Positions 7,565 through 15,936 are shown, counted from the first letter of the stretch. The stretch: DNA of 45,331 nucleotides from Lachnospiraceae bacterium (GCA_018384375.1 JAHAYJ010000107.1:1-45331); one strand, 5' to 3'. Numbers and translations: made by a program. The notes: generated from the sequence alone by a model not told the origin.

Positions 7565-9784
7565 TCAAGAAAACTTTTTCTTCATCGTAAGAATATTTTT
7601 TTCGTTCTCGTAACAATAAGCAACCTCATCCATCGTCTTCTTCATCATGAAAATCCCAAGACCACCGATTTCTCTCTCCGCAGCACCTGCCGTCACATCG
7701 GGATCCGGCTTTGCGAGCGGGTCAAAAGGGATACCATGATCGGTAAACCGGAATATCACTTCCTTTTCCTTCTCATCAAATCCCATACCGATCTTCACAT
7801 CACCCTTGCCCTCCGGATAGGCATAATGAGCAATGTTCACAAATATTTCTTCAATCGCCACCGTGATCTGCATAATCGTCTTCATCGGACACGCATGCTT
7901 ATCAAGCTCCTCCTCCACAAAGCCCAGTGCCTCCTGAAGGACACTATCCTCAGCCGGAAATATCTTTTCTGCCGAAAAAACAATTTCTTCCATGGAATCC
8001 CCCACATTCTTTTTCGTAAAGTCAAGCATCAGCATAGTGATATCGTCAAATTGCGGTGCCTCTCCCACAAACCGGTCGATATCCTGTTTTAGTCCGTGGA
8101 GCACATTTTCTGCGGTATCCTGCACATGTCCGTTCATGAATTCTGAAAGTCTCTCCTCACCGTAAAGCTGATTCGATATATCCGTTGCCTCCGTGACCCC
8201 GTCCGTGTAAAGAAACAACCTGTCTCCCGGTTCCATCGTGAGCTCATTTTTTCGATATTTAATGCCCTCCATTCCTGCCAATACCAATCCCGGTCTTGAT
8301 CTCAGATATGTGAAGCTTCCATCCTTTTGTTTCAGGAGCGGTGGATTATGTCCCGCATTGGCAAAGGTGAGCAGTCCGCTTGCCAGGTCTAAAATTCCCA
8401 TCCACGCCGTCACGAAAAGTCCTGCATCATTTCCCTCACAGAGCAGCTGATTGACCACCGTAAACACCTCGCTTACTTCCAGTCCCATCTGCGCCTGATT
8501 CTTGATCAGGGTCTTAGCTATCACCATGAAAAGGGCTGCAGGAACACCTTTTCCCGAAACATCCGCGATCACGACGGCAAGATGTTTATCATCAATCATA
8601 TAAAAATCATAAAAATCGCCGCCCACTTCCTTAGCCGGCGTCATGGTTGCATAAATCTCAAACTCATCATGCTCCGGAAAAGGCGGGAAAATGCAGGGCA
8701 GCATATGGGCCTGTATGCTGGAGGCCAGCGTCAGTTCCGCATTGATACGCTCCTTCTCTGCGGTAACAGCCTGCAGATTATCAATGTAAGCCTCCAGATC
8801 CTTTACCATACTGATATAGGATCTTGCCAGATCTCCCACCTCGGTAGAGTCACCGGCATACTGTTCACAGGCAGTTACCATGGTCTCTCTCTGTTCATCC
8901 GTGGCATGTTCCACATAATAATTTCCTGCCACCTCCGCCAGATTCTCGATGGGTTTTGCGATGCGGTTTTCGGTAAACCACATAAAGCCCATGGACAGCG
9001 CAAAATAGAAATTCAAGGCCAGCGTCTGGAACAGATACATTCGCCCCCAGATTCCGACGCTGCTTCCCTCTTTTTCCATCTTCTCGGTCAGATAGACTGC
9101 GGCTCCCACCAAAATGCAGATACCCACACCGGTAATAATGGTATTCAGGATCATGCGCTCATTTAAAGAGAAGGTAAATATCTTTTCCTTACAGCCGTTT
9201 TTCCTGTTCTCTAAATATCTTTGCAGGAAATGGCCTGCGATGAGCAGGGGACATCCAAACAGAAGACCTGAATCAAAGCTGTTAAAAAAGAGATATAAAT
9301 TATTGATGGAAAGAAAATCAGATACTGCATAGGCATGATTTAAGATACCTGTTAATATCACGATAAGAATGGCATCCACAAACATGACTAGAAAGAATTT
9401 CAGCATTCTTGAAATACAATCCAGACGGAATTTATTTCCATCCTGTTCTTTATTTATCTTATTCCAAAGAAACCAGGGCACCATTCCGTATAGAATCTGC
9501 TGCGCCGCCCCAATCAGGGCATAGGTAAAGCCATATCCTGAAATACAGTCTGAGATCAGACTCCCCAGACCGCAGCCAAGAGCCGCCGGCAGACCGAATA
9601 ACAGACCCAGAACCGGCGTCAGCGCTGTGGTTGGTCGCATATCCGTTATATCTGCAGCAGCGAGCCGAAGGCGGAAGGGCATTGTCAGTCCAACAAATAA
9701 GACAACGCTCAGCACAAAAACAATGCCTGCATTTGTGTAACTTCCTGCTTCCTTTTTGGGAAAAAGCGACCTGATAGTTTTCAT
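7565..9784 (-). CDS. SpoIIE-type phosphatase with fused anti-sigma-like kinase domain
   Basis: A 739-residue membrane regulator with three parts. Residues about 18-275 contain seven or eight membrane segments; the first 195 resemble an ECF-transporter S-component fold (DMRPTTALTPVLGLLFG). Residues about 340-595 form a PPM/SpoIIE phosphatase with EVGGDFYDF, ADVSGKGVPAALFM, NAGHNPP, YTDGVTEA and DDITML. Residues about 600-739 are a GHKL ATPase of the RsbW type (AIEEIFVNIAHYAY, FTDHGIPFDP, GGLGIFMMKK). Phosphatases of this kind dephosphorylate anti-anti-sigma factors and RsbW-type domains phosphorylate them, so both activities appear joined in one chain. No STAS partner gene is in the window. 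It is the first gene of the operon and is divergent from the LytTR regulator gene. Confidence 0.88.
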   Translation of the reverse strand: MKTIRSLFPKKEAGSYTNAGIVFVLSVVLFVGLTMPFRLRLAAADITDMRPTTALTPVLGLLFGLPAALGCGLGSLISDCISGYGFTYALIGAAQQILYGMVPWFLWNKINKEQDGNKFRLDCISRMLKFFLVMFVDAILIVILTGILNHAYAVSDFLSINNLYLFFNSFDSGLLFGCPLLIAGHFLQRYLENRKNGCKEKIFTFSLNERMILNTIITGVGICILVGAAVYLTEKMEKEGSSVGIWGRMYLFQTLALNFYFALSMGFMWFTENRIAKPIENLAEVAGNYYVEHATDEQRETMVTACEQYAGDSTEVGDLARSYISMVKDLEAYIDNLQAVTAEKERINAELTLASSIQAHMLPCIFPPFPEHDEFEIYATMTPAKEVGGDFYDFYMIDDKHLAVVIADVSGKGVPAALFMVIAKTLIKNQAQMGLEVSEVFTVVNQLLCEGNDAGLFVTAWMGILDLASGLLTFANAGHNPPLLKQKDGSFTYLRSRPGLVLAGMEGIKYRKNELTMEPGDRLFLYTDGVTEATDISNQLYGEERLSEFMNGHVQDTAENVLHGLKQDIDRFVGEAPQFDDITMLMLDFTKKNVGDSMEEIVFSAEKIFPAEDSVLQEALGFVEEELDKHACPMKTIMQITVAIEEIFVNIAHYAYPEGKGDVKIGMGFDEKEKEVIFRFTDHGIPFDPLAKPDPDVTAGAAEREIGGLGIFMMKKTMDEVAYCYENEKNILTMKKKFS

Positions 9785-9871
9785 TTTATGTTTCCCCTTC
9801 GTGTTTCTATACCTTTACTCGATTGTAAATAAATCTATAAATCTGATCACTATAGATATTAGCACCTCAGT

Positions 9872-9891
9872 CGTAACCAAACCGTAACCAA
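9872..9891. repeat. Tandem CGTAACCAA repeat in divergent intergenic region
   Basis: CGTAACCAA occurs at 9872-9880 and again at 9883-9891, an 11-base (one helical turn) spacing. The pair lies between the SpoIIE-type gene and the promoter of the LytTR regulator. It is a candidate binding site for a regulator of either direction, possibly the LytTR protein itself. Confidence 0.4.
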
Positions 9892-9909
9892 TATTCAAAC
9901 GTCCAAATC

Positions 9910-9938
9910 TTGTACCACACCCTAAAGTATAATATAAT
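9910..9938 (+). promoter_or_regulatory. Promoter of the LytTR/GHKL two-component operon
   Basis: TTGTAC at 9910-9915 and TATAAT at 9933-9938 are separated by 17 bases, a good sigma-A type match. The regulator's ATG follows at 9984. An overlapping second TATAAT at 9928-9933 shows that the exact -10 is uncertain. Confidence 0.6.
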
Positions 9939-9983
9939 ATATTTCGTACCTGTTGAACAATACAAAAGAGAAAGTTTGAAAAA

Positions 9984-10703
9984 ATGACCCACAAAATTGC
10001 TATTTGCGATGATGACAGTATCACTTCAGCCTATATAAAGACCCTTGTTGAAGGCTGGGCAGCCGATCACGGCATTCCTGTTTCTATCCGGATATTTCCA
10101 TCAGCAGAAGCGTTCCTTTTTCATTATGCTGATCACAAAGAGTATGATATCCTGCTTCTTGATATAGAAATGGGAGAAATAAACGGCATTGAACTGGCAA
10201 AAAATATCCGAAAGGACAATGAATCGGCACAGATTATATTCATCACAGGCTATTCTGATTTCATTGCAGAAGGTTACGAGGTTTCCGCTCTCCATTACCT
10301 GTTAAAACCTGTTTCCAGCGAAAAGCTGAGACAGGTGCTGGATAAAGCAGTAAGAAATCTAGCACATAAAAAGAAAGCACTCTTTATTCCTGTAGACAGT
10401 GAAATGATACGTATTATCCTGGACGACATTCAGTACGTGGAAGCTTTTGATCATCGGATTGAAATTGTAACCGCAGACAATACTTTTTTATTAAAATTAC
10501 CTCTGCATGAAATGGAACATAAGCTGAATGAGGATTTTATCCGTATCCATCGCAGCTGTATCGTTAATCTGCATTACATCAGAAGAATCACCCGCACCGA
10601 TATCGTTCTGGATTCCGGAAAGACCCTTCCGGTATCACGACGTATGTATGCCTCTGTCAATCGAGCTATCATGAAATATTGTACCGGAGGAATGGAATCA
10701 TGA
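9984..10703 (+). CDS. LytTR-family response regulator
   Basis: A 239-residue regulator. The receiver domain spans residues 1-125, with CDDD at 8-11, phospho-acceptor Asp60 in LLLDIEMG, and Lys in HYLLKPVS. The LytTR DNA-binding domain spans about 135-235, including FIRIHRSCIVNLHYIRRI. It is paired with the GHKL kinase gene that starts inside its stop codon (ATGA overlap), so the two are a co-expressed two-component system of the VirR/AgrA type. Regulators like this usually control peptide, bacteriocin or transporter genes. The ABC-transporter remnant behind the kinase may be what is left of its former target. Confidence 0.9.
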   Translation: MTHKIAICDDDSITSAYIKTLVEGWAADHGIPVSIRIFPSAEAFLFHYADHKEYDILLLDIEMGEINGIELAKNIRKDNESAQIIFITGYSDFIAEGYEVSALHYLLKPVSSEKLRQVLDKAVRNLAHKKKALFIPVDSEMIRIILDDIQYVEAFDHRIEIVTADNTFLLKLPLHEMEHKLNEDFIRIHRSCIVNLHYIRRITRTDIVLDSGKTLPVSRRMYASVNRAIMKYCTGGMES

Positions 10704-11635
10704 CTTATCTCTATATCACTGCTGCAGTTATTTTTCTGTCCCTTCTCTGGCTAATTGCACAAAAATATATGAACATACTGGTAGAGCGCCGTATTGCCAC
10801 TTGGCAGAATGACCTCGTCAAACGCCACTGTGACGAAGTAGAAAACATATATCGCCAAATGCGTGGGTGGCGTCACGATTATCACAATCATATCCAGACC
10901 ATGAAAGCATGCCTTGCCCAGGATCGAAAAAAAGAGCTTTCCGAATATCTGGATGCGCTGGATACTGATCTTGTTAGTGTTGATACCGTACTAAAGACAG
11001 GAAATGTAATGATAGATGCAATTTTAAATAGCAAAATTTCTCTTGCTCGTTCAAAAGAAATTTCTGTCAATGCCAAAGCTGTTGTGCCTGAAAATTTGTC
11101 TATTGCAGATATTGATTTGTGTGTTGTTCTCGGAAATCTTCTCGATAATGCTATCGAAGCATGCATGAAGCAGAATGACAAGGCAGAACGTTTTATCCGA
11201 ATCTACATCGGTATGCACAAAGAACTTTTCTATCTTTCCATTACCAATTCTGTAGGCGGCGACATTAAAAAGCAAAAATCCGGACAGAAAAAAAACATTT
11301 ACCTTTCCACCAAAGACAAAGAAGGACATGGATTGGGACTCATCCGTATTGACAAAATTGTTGATAAATACAACGGGTTTATTGATCGTCAGAATGAACC
11401 CGGTGTATTTGCCACCGAGGTCCTGTTACCACTTGCGCGCGAATCATTCTGGACGAACCCACTGCTGCTCTGGATCCTATTTCAGAATATGAAATTTATT
11501 CCAAATTCAACGAAATTGTACAAGATAAGACAGCGATTTATATATCACACCGCCTCTCATCCTGTCGATTCTGCGATGAAATTCTTGTATTTGACCAGGG
11601 CAGAATTGTTCAGCATGGCAATCATAAAACTTTAG
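10700..11635 (+). CDS. GHKL sensor histidine kinase with aberrant C-terminal tail
   Basis: A 311-residue kinase with one N-terminal membrane segment (residues 3-22). It has a dimerisation/phospho-acceptor helix containing GWRHDYHNHIQ (likely His59) and an HATPase_c_5-type domain with N-box LGNLLDNAIEAC and GHGLGL at about 209-214. ATG at 10700 has GGAGG nine bases upstream and overlaps the regulator stop; an in-frame TTG at 10679 is less likely. The kinase fold should end near EVLLPL (residue 245). The last 66 residues are the wrong-frame reading of an ABC ATPase segment, so the natural stop has been lost by deletion. The kinase core looks intact and may still work. Confidence 0.82.
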   Translation: MTYLYITAAVIFLSLLWLIAQKYMNILVERRIATWQNDLVKRHCDEVENIYRQMRGWRHDYHNHIQTMKACLAQDRKKELSEYLDALDTDLVSVDTVLKTGNVMIDAILNSKISLARSKEISVNAKAVVPENLSIADIDLCVVLGNLLDNAIEACMKQNDKAERFIRIYIGMHKELFYLSITNSVGGDIKKQKSGQKKNIYLSTKDKEGHGLGLIRIDKIVDKYNGFIDRQNEPGVFATEVLLPLARESFWTNPLLLWILFQNMKFIPNSTKLYKIRQRFIYHTASHPVDSAMKFLYLTRAELFSMAIIKL

Positions 11636-11697
11636 TGGCAGATACGTCCGGCAAATATTACGAGCTCTGGCATGCTCAGGCACAGTATTATATGTAA
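11440..11697 (+). pseudogene. C-terminal remnant of an ABC-transporter ATPase
   Basis: In the frame shifted from the kinase tail, the DNA reads RIILDEPTAALDPISEY, which is the Walker B and D-loop of an ABC ATPase. It continues with AIYISHRLSS (switch His) and FDQGRIVQHGNHKTL, and ends YYM-stop at 11695-11697. Only the last 80-odd residues of the nucleotide-binding domain remain; Walker A, the signature motif and the membrane domain are absent. It is joined out of frame to the 3' end of the kinase gene, with the junction at about 11432-11445. I infer a deletion that removed most of a transporter gene and the kinase stop codon. Confidence 0.82.
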
Positions 11698-11752
11698 AGC
11701 AGATTACGGTAAGAATCAGAAGGCATCATAAACCTTCGATATATCATGATGC

Positions 11753-11812
11753 AAAAAATCAATCAATAGCCATTTGTGCACACGAGCTATTGATTGATTC
11801 TTTCGATTTTTC
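11753..11812. terminator. Bidirectional Rho-independent terminator
   Basis: A perfect 14-base inverted repeat pairs 11757-11770 with 11786-11799 around a 15-base loop. On the plus strand it is followed by a T-rich tract, and on the minus strand by AAAAAA complement giving T6. It serves the two-component/ABC remnant transcript from the left and the anti-sigma gene from the right. A weaker GCATCAT/ATGATGC pair lies just before it at 11723-11752. Confidence 0.8.
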
Positions 11813-11866
11813 CTAAATATCTATACTAATGTCGACCACCTTAGGCGTCACAAAAAAGTTTATGAA

Positions 11867-12604
11867 TTATTTTGCCAGCAATTCTTCAGCCATCTCATAC
11901 CATTCATCAGCTGTCATATCACAGTCCCAAGCAAACATATTATAATATTTTCCGTCCTTTTCAAAAGAGATACCATTGCAATTCTTTATTTCAACCTGAT
12001 TAGATCCATAGCTCATTTCAAAATGAGGATCCTCTATATTCTTCTTATCTTCTTCCGTAAGCTCATATCCTGCAGGTACAAATTTATAAACTGCCTGATC
12101 AAAATATACCTCTACATCTCCAATCTTTTTTGAATCAATAGCATAACTCTCTTCACCGGATTCGTATACTTGGTTGATATACAAACTAATATCGGGCATG
12201 CTATCCTTTACATATCTTGTGGAAAAACCAGTGCCGCTTACTATCACATTTCCATTGTCATCAAGCCCTTCCACTCCCATCGTATTAGCAGCATCGAATG
12301 TATATCCATTCGAAAATGTATCAGGTATTATAAGTTCACTTCCAAGTTCTTCAGATTTTGTTACCGCTTCTGAATAGTCACTTATTTCATTCCGTGGATT
12401 TGACCAGCTTCTATAGGATGCTATTTTCCCTGCCGCGAATGCAGTCATTCCAAAAGCCATACATGCCACTGCAACCACAACAACTACCTTCTTTTTGTTC
12501 AATCTCATTAATTTTGTCTCCTCTCTTATTTGCAATCTGTTAGCTAGTTCTTCTGAGGGCTGAAGATCATCTACTATTTCTTTATATATTTCATTAAATT
12601 TCAT
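11867..12604 (-). CDS. Probable membrane-anchored anti-sigma factor
   Basis: A 245-residue protein with a cytosolic N-terminus of about 45 residues, one membrane segment (KKKVVVVVAVACMAFGMTAFAA), and an exported C-terminal domain of about 175 residues rich in acidic and aromatic residues. It starts at ATG 12604 with GAAAGGAG upstream, overlapping the ECF sigma gene stop by ATGA. Coupling to a sigma gene and single-pass topology are the hallmarks of an anti-sigma regulator that holds its sigma factor until an outside signal arrives. I see no zinc-binding anti-sigma motif, so the assignment rests on context and topology. The TTG-initiated extension to 12631 is rejected. Confidence 0.7.
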   Translation of the reverse strand: MKFNEIYKEIVDDLQPSEELANRLQIREETKLMRLNKKKVVVVVAVACMAFGMTAFAAGKIASYRSWSNPRNEISDYSEAVTKSEELGSELIIPDTFSNGYTFDAANTMGVEGLDDNGNVIVSGTGFSTRYVKDSMPDISLYINQVYESGEESYAIDSKKIGDVEVYFDQAVYKFVPAGYELTEEDKKNIEDPHFEMSYGSNQVEIKNCNGISFEKDGKYYNMFAWDCDMTADEWYEMAEELLAK

Positions 12605-13116
12605 AGTGAGCTCCTTTCTTCCGCGAAACAATCCGCCAAAACATTTCGAAGTTTTTCTCGCGCTCTTGATAACCTCGTTTGAATTGTCGTTTCCTTTATT
12701 CTCAAAATATTACTGATCTGGCCAATTGAGTACTCTTCGTAATAGAACAAGTAAACGATAATCCTATAATGTTCCGGGAGAGACATCACCGCATCCATAA
12801 CAACCTTTCGATTTACTATATCCTGTTCACTCGAACCAGTATCGACGATATCCGCTATTTCATTTTCATCTATGTCAATGCGCTTCCTCCTAAATGGATT
12901 ACGAAAATAACTATGACATGTGTTGGTAGTCACTCGAATAAGCCAGGCTTTTATCTCTTCATCATTCTTTGTACTGATTTTACTAGAATATAGTTTGATA
13001 AATACATCCTGTGATACATCTTCTGCATCTTCGCGATTACCGAAATAATGAAATAAAATACGATATACCATTTTCAAATACTTTTCTACGCAGGTATTAT
13101 ATTCCGCGGCATTCAT
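12601..13116 (-). CDS. ECF-type RNA polymerase sigma factor
   Basis: A 171-residue sigma-70 family protein. Region 2 covers residues about 10-75, with MVYRILFHYFGNREDAEDVSQDVF and the -10-recognising helix ending in WLIRVTTNTCHSYFRN. Region 4 covers about 110-165, with LPEHYRIIVYLFYYEEYSIGQIS and RLSRAREKLR. The short length and missing regions 1 and 3 mark an ECF factor. ATG at 13116 has GGAGG in CACGGAGGACAAGATAC upstream; a longer TTG-started reading to 13164 lacks support. It is coupled to the anti-sigma gene. Its regulon is unknown, but self-activation is common in this family. Confidence 0.9.
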   Translation of the reverse strand: MNAAEYNTCVEKYLKMVYRILFHYFGNREDAEDVSQDVFIKLYSSKISTKNDEEIKAWLIRVTTNTCHSYFRNPFRRKRIDIDENEIADIVDTGSSEQDIVNRKVVMDAVMSLPEHYRIIVYLFYYEEYSIGQISNILRIKETTIQTRLSRAREKLRNVLADCFAEERSSL

Positions 13117-13186
13117 GTATCTTGTCCTCCGTGTCCCTCTATAGATAAAACGCCGATGTAGCAAAAATAATCACACAATAAATAAA

Positions 13187-13206
13187 TATTATTTTACAAA
13201 ATAATA
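13187..13206. promoter_or_regulatory. Palindrome upstream of the sigma-factor gene
   Basis: TATTATTTT and AAAATAATA form a perfect 9-base inverted repeat separated by AC. It sits 71-90 bases before the sigma factor ATG, in the region expected to hold its promoter, and could be an operator. It may also be an AT-rich coincidence. Confidence 0.3.
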
Positions 13207-13211
13207 CAAGA

Positions 13212-13235
13212 CAGATATCCAACATAGGACATCTG
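13212..13235 (-). terminator. Weak hairpin downstream of the Fic gene
   Basis: CAGATATCC (13212-13220) faces GGACATCTG (13227-13235) with one mismatch, about 48 bases beyond the Fic stop. The following minus-strand sequence is T-rich but broken, so termination may be partial, letting Fic transcripts continue into the sigma gene. Confidence 0.4.
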
Positions 13236-13282
13236 CCTTGATATTATTCCTCTGAATCATCAAGTCTTTGTTCCTTATTAAT

Positions 13283-14275
13283 TTATTGTTTCACATATCT
13301 TTGGTTTCTGCTGTTTGGTTTCTCCGGTAGGGTCATCCTGACATATCCTGATGCCATTGCCGGATTGACATAATGTTTTCGGAAGGTTTCCCTGGACTTT
13401 AACCCCAGCCGCTCCATAAGGGAAGCTGCGCTGTAAGGTACATCATACTCCATGCAGGCAAGCAAACGCTTCACATACTCTGATGTCTCCGCATTTTCCT
13501 TGTTTACCTGCAGAATGACCTCATCAAGTACCTGGTCAATCATGGTCAGCATAAACTCGATAAACACATCCGCATTGCCGTTTATATGGCATTTTGCGAT
13601 TGCCTCATAATAATCCTCCTGGTATTTTTCAATCTGGCTCTCCAGCGGGATATACGCAAAAATACTGCGCCACCTGTTAAGCATCACTGTATGCCACAGC
13701 CTTGCCATTCTGCCGTTTCCGTCTGCAAAAGGATGGATAAAGACAAATTCATAATGAAACACGGCAGATAAAATCAGGGGATGTACCTTCCCTTCGCTTC
13801 TTTTAAGCCACGAAAACAGATCCCTCATAAGTCCGTTCACCATATGGGGCGGCGGGGCTACAAAAATGCACTTATCCCCTGAAAAAACCCCTTCCTCTCC
13901 CTGCCGGAATCTTCCGGATTCCTCCACAGTCTGAAAGGTCATGATTCCATGGATCTTTTTAAGATCATTTATGCTCGACGGTATAATCTCCTCTATCCTT
14001 TCATAGGCGGCATAGGCGTTTTTGACTTCCTGTATCTCTTTTCGATCGCCAAGTACCAGGTTTCCGTTAATGACATCTCTTACCTCTGATAAGGACAGGG
14101 AATTGGCTTCAATCTTAAGTGAGGAATGGATGGAACGGATTCTGTTATTCTTTCGTAAATGCGGTCTTGCTTCCAGCTCCTTGTGGCTGCTTATTTTTCC
14201 CACTTTTTCCGAAATATCGGAAACAAGCGTAAGCGTTTTTTCTGAAATGGTATAGGGGGGCACGTAACTACTCAT
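13283..14275 (-). CDS. Fic-domain protein (probable AMP transferase)
   Basis: A 330-residue Fic protein. The active-site loop is HPFADGNGRMAR with catalytic His181, complete for transferring AMP from ATP to a target. An N-terminal helix carries SSLKIEANSL (Ser51, Glu56, Asn58), which matches the self-inhibitory helix of class II Fic proteins, so activity is probably restrained in cis. The C-terminus (about 260-330) looks like a winged-helix DNA-binding part. Such stand-alone Fic proteins often modify gyrase-type or other targets, but the target is unknown here. GATGAGG precedes ATG 14275. It is monocistronic between hemZ and the sigma gene. Confidence 0.88.
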   Translation of the reverse strand: MSSYVPPYTISEKTLTLVSDISEKVGKISSHKELEARPHLRKNNRIRSIHSSLKIEANSLSLSEVRDVINGNLVLGDRKEIQEVKNAYAAYERIEEIIPSSINDLKKIHGIMTFQTVEESGRFRQGEEGVFSGDKCIFVAPPPHMVNGLMRDLFSWLKRSEGKVHPLILSAVFHYEFVFIHPFADGNGRMARLWHTVMLNRWRSIFAYIPLESQIEKYQEDYYEAIAKCHINGNADVFIEFMLTMIDQVLDEVILQVNKENAETSEYVKRLLACMEYDVPYSAASLMERLGLKSRETFRKHYVNPAMASGYVRMTLPEKPNSRNQRYVKQ

Positions 14276-14279
14276 CAGG

Positions 14280-14321
14280 TTACCTCATCTTGCTTATTAT
14301 CTTACTTACTATCTTACCCAT
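14280..14321 (-). repeat. Tandem 12-base repeats, with a 13-codon open frame, ahead of fic
   Basis: On the minus strand TAAGATAGTAAG is followed directly by TAAGATAATAAG, then by a partial third copy CAAGATGAG, covering 14316-14284. The same stretch reads as a 13-codon frame MGKIVSKIISKMR ending four bases before the Fic ATG. No ribosome binding site precedes this mini-ORF. It may be an operator array, a leader peptide, or an accident of the repeats. Confidence 0.3.
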
Positions 14322-14356
14322 TTTTACGCTGTTTCGCAACAGACGGAACAAAAAAA

Positions 14357-14395
14357 TTGATGTAGAATTGATGTACTGCTATGCCTTTTGATGTA
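14357..14395. repeat. Three TTGATGTA direct repeats between hemZ and fic
   Basis: TTGATGTA occurs at 14357-14364, 14368-14375 and 14388-14395. The 135-base gap between hemZ and fic otherwise shows only a short CTGTT/AACAG hairpin at 14330-14343 and no convincing terminator. The fic promoter and operator should lie here. Confidence 0.35.
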
Positions 14396-14410
14396 CTCCG
14401 GAAACACTCT

Positions 14411-15895
14411 TTAATCCTCTAAAAGTCTCCGTTTTCTCTCAATCATATCATCAATTTTTTCAATATAAAGAGCCACATCCTTCACATTATCACATCGCTC
14501 GATCCTTCCGTCTGGGAACACCCGCTTGGTAATCGAACCTGCTCCCAGAGCAACAATCGTCTGTTTCTCCTCCATGATCAGAATATTGTAAATACCGAAT
14601 TTCCCCTCCTCGGCATAACCCACATTTTCAAAATTACCGGACATATTCTTTTGCCGGTATAGATAATAGGGTACCATTCCCATTTCTCTTGCGCCGTCCA
14701 TGGTGGTCTGCATGGTCTCATCCGTATTATTGAGGGCTGTGATTCCGTTCTCCTCTATCCACTGGCTCAGTTTGGAGGCACGCTTGATGGCAAGGGAATG
14801 GACTGTCAGGCTGTCAGGCTTCAGTTTCTTTACTTCTCTCATGGTGTTCCTGACATCCTCCGCCGTCTCCCCCGGCAGTCCCAGGATCAAGTCCATATTG
14901 ATATTGGTAAAGCCGGCTTCTCTTGCCAGCGCAAAGGCTTCCTTCACCTGTTCTACCGTGTGACGTCTGCCGATCAGATCCAGAGTTTCCTGCTTCATGG
15001 TCTGCGGATTTACGGAAATTCTGGTGACACCGCCCTCCTTCAGCACCTTCAACTTCTCTGCCGTAATGCTGTCTGCGCGTCCTGCCTCCACCGTAAACTC
15101 TTTTAAATGGGAAAGGTCAAGGCTATCCCGCAATTTGTTTAATAGCCGCGCAAGCTCCCCGGCCTCCAGCGTAGTAGGCGTTCCTCCTCCGATGTAAATG
15201 GTGTCCAGCACCTTGTCCTTGTAGGTCTTCGCCACAAAATCAATTTCCTTTTCCAATGCTTCCAGGTACTCTCCGACCCGCTTCCTCCAGGAGACGATGG
15301 GGTACGAGGTAAAGGAACAGTACAGACAGGTGGTAGGGCAGAAGGGAATTCCGATATAGAGGCTGTAGCCGTTCTCATAATGCAGTGTCTCAAGCAGCTG
15401 CTTTTCTCTCCTTGCAATCTCAATTGCAAGCTTCCCCTTTTCCTCGCTGATCAAATAAGTGTCCTTCATGTACTCCATCATGCCGGCATCATCTAGACCT
15501 TCCTCCAGCATCATCATGGGAATCTTGGTGGGGCGTATTCCGGTAAGAGTTCCCCAGGGCAGCTGCTTGCCGGTATGTTCCGACAGCGACACATAAAGAA
15601 GCTGCTTTAACCGATTCTTCACTTCAGCTCTCGGCATATCTGGTGTAATCTCCACCTTTTTTCCACCAAAAGAAGCCGTTCCGTCTTCCCCACCACTTAA
15701 CAGGGAACACAAAACAGCTTCCTCCTCAAATCTGATGTTCAGATCCGGCAGTCCCGGACCTGAACCATTTTCCTTTTCTTCTCCTACCGTTACCCTGACA
15801 TCACAAGCCGGATAAAAGGCCTTCACCAGCGAGTGAATATCATACTCAAAGCCTGCCATGTTTACGGTAACGGAAATGAAATTTTCTTCCTTCAT
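14411..15895 (-). CDS. hemZ: Radical-SAM coproporphyrinogen dehydrogenase-like protein HemZ
   Basis: A 494-residue radical-SAM enzyme of the HemN/HemZ group. The first 155 residues form the extra N-terminal domain characteristic of HemZ. The radical-SAM core follows, with PFCPTTCLYCSFTSYP supplying the CxxxCxxC ligands of the 4Fe-4S cluster, YIGGGTPTTL for S-adenosylmethionine binding, and MDLILGLPGET. The length is close to HemZ of Bacillus (about 500). HemZ is annotated as oxygen-independent coproporphyrinogen III oxidase, but in organisms without the rest of haem synthesis its true substrate is uncertain; HemW-like haem chaperones share the fold. It follows glmS by 41 bases and probably shares its transcript. 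Confidence 0.85.
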   Translation of the reverse strand: MKEENFISVTVNMAGFEYDIHSLVKAFYPACDVRVTVGEEKENGSGPGLPDLNIRFEEEAVLCSLLSGGEDGTASFGGKKVEITPDMPRAEVKNRLKQLLYVSLSEHTGKQLPWGTLTGIRPTKIPMMMLEEGLDDAGMMEYMKDTYLISEEKGKLAIEIARREKQLLETLHYENGYSLYIGIPFCPTTCLYCSFTSYPIVSWRKRVGEYLEALEKEIDFVAKTYKDKVLDTIYIGGGTPTTLEAGELARLLNKLRDSLDLSHLKEFTVEAGRADSITAEKLKVLKEGGVTRISVNPQTMKQETLDLIGRRHTVEQVKEAFALAREAGFTNINMDLILGLPGETAEDVRNTMREVKKLKPDSLTVHSLAIKRASKLSQWIEENGITALNNTDETMQTTMDGAREMGMVPYYLYRQKNMSGNFENVGYAEEGKFGIYNILIMEEKQTIVALGAGSITKRVFPDGRIERCDNVKDVALYIEKIDDMIERKRRLLED

Positions 15896-15936
15896 CTTGT
15901 CATTGTTTCCCTTACTTTTCTGATTTGTTCTTATTT

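Noticed and set aside
12605-12631. TTG-started extension of the anti-sigma gene
   Set aside because: ATG 12604 has a good ribosome site and a coupling overlap; the extension reads sigma-gene DNA.
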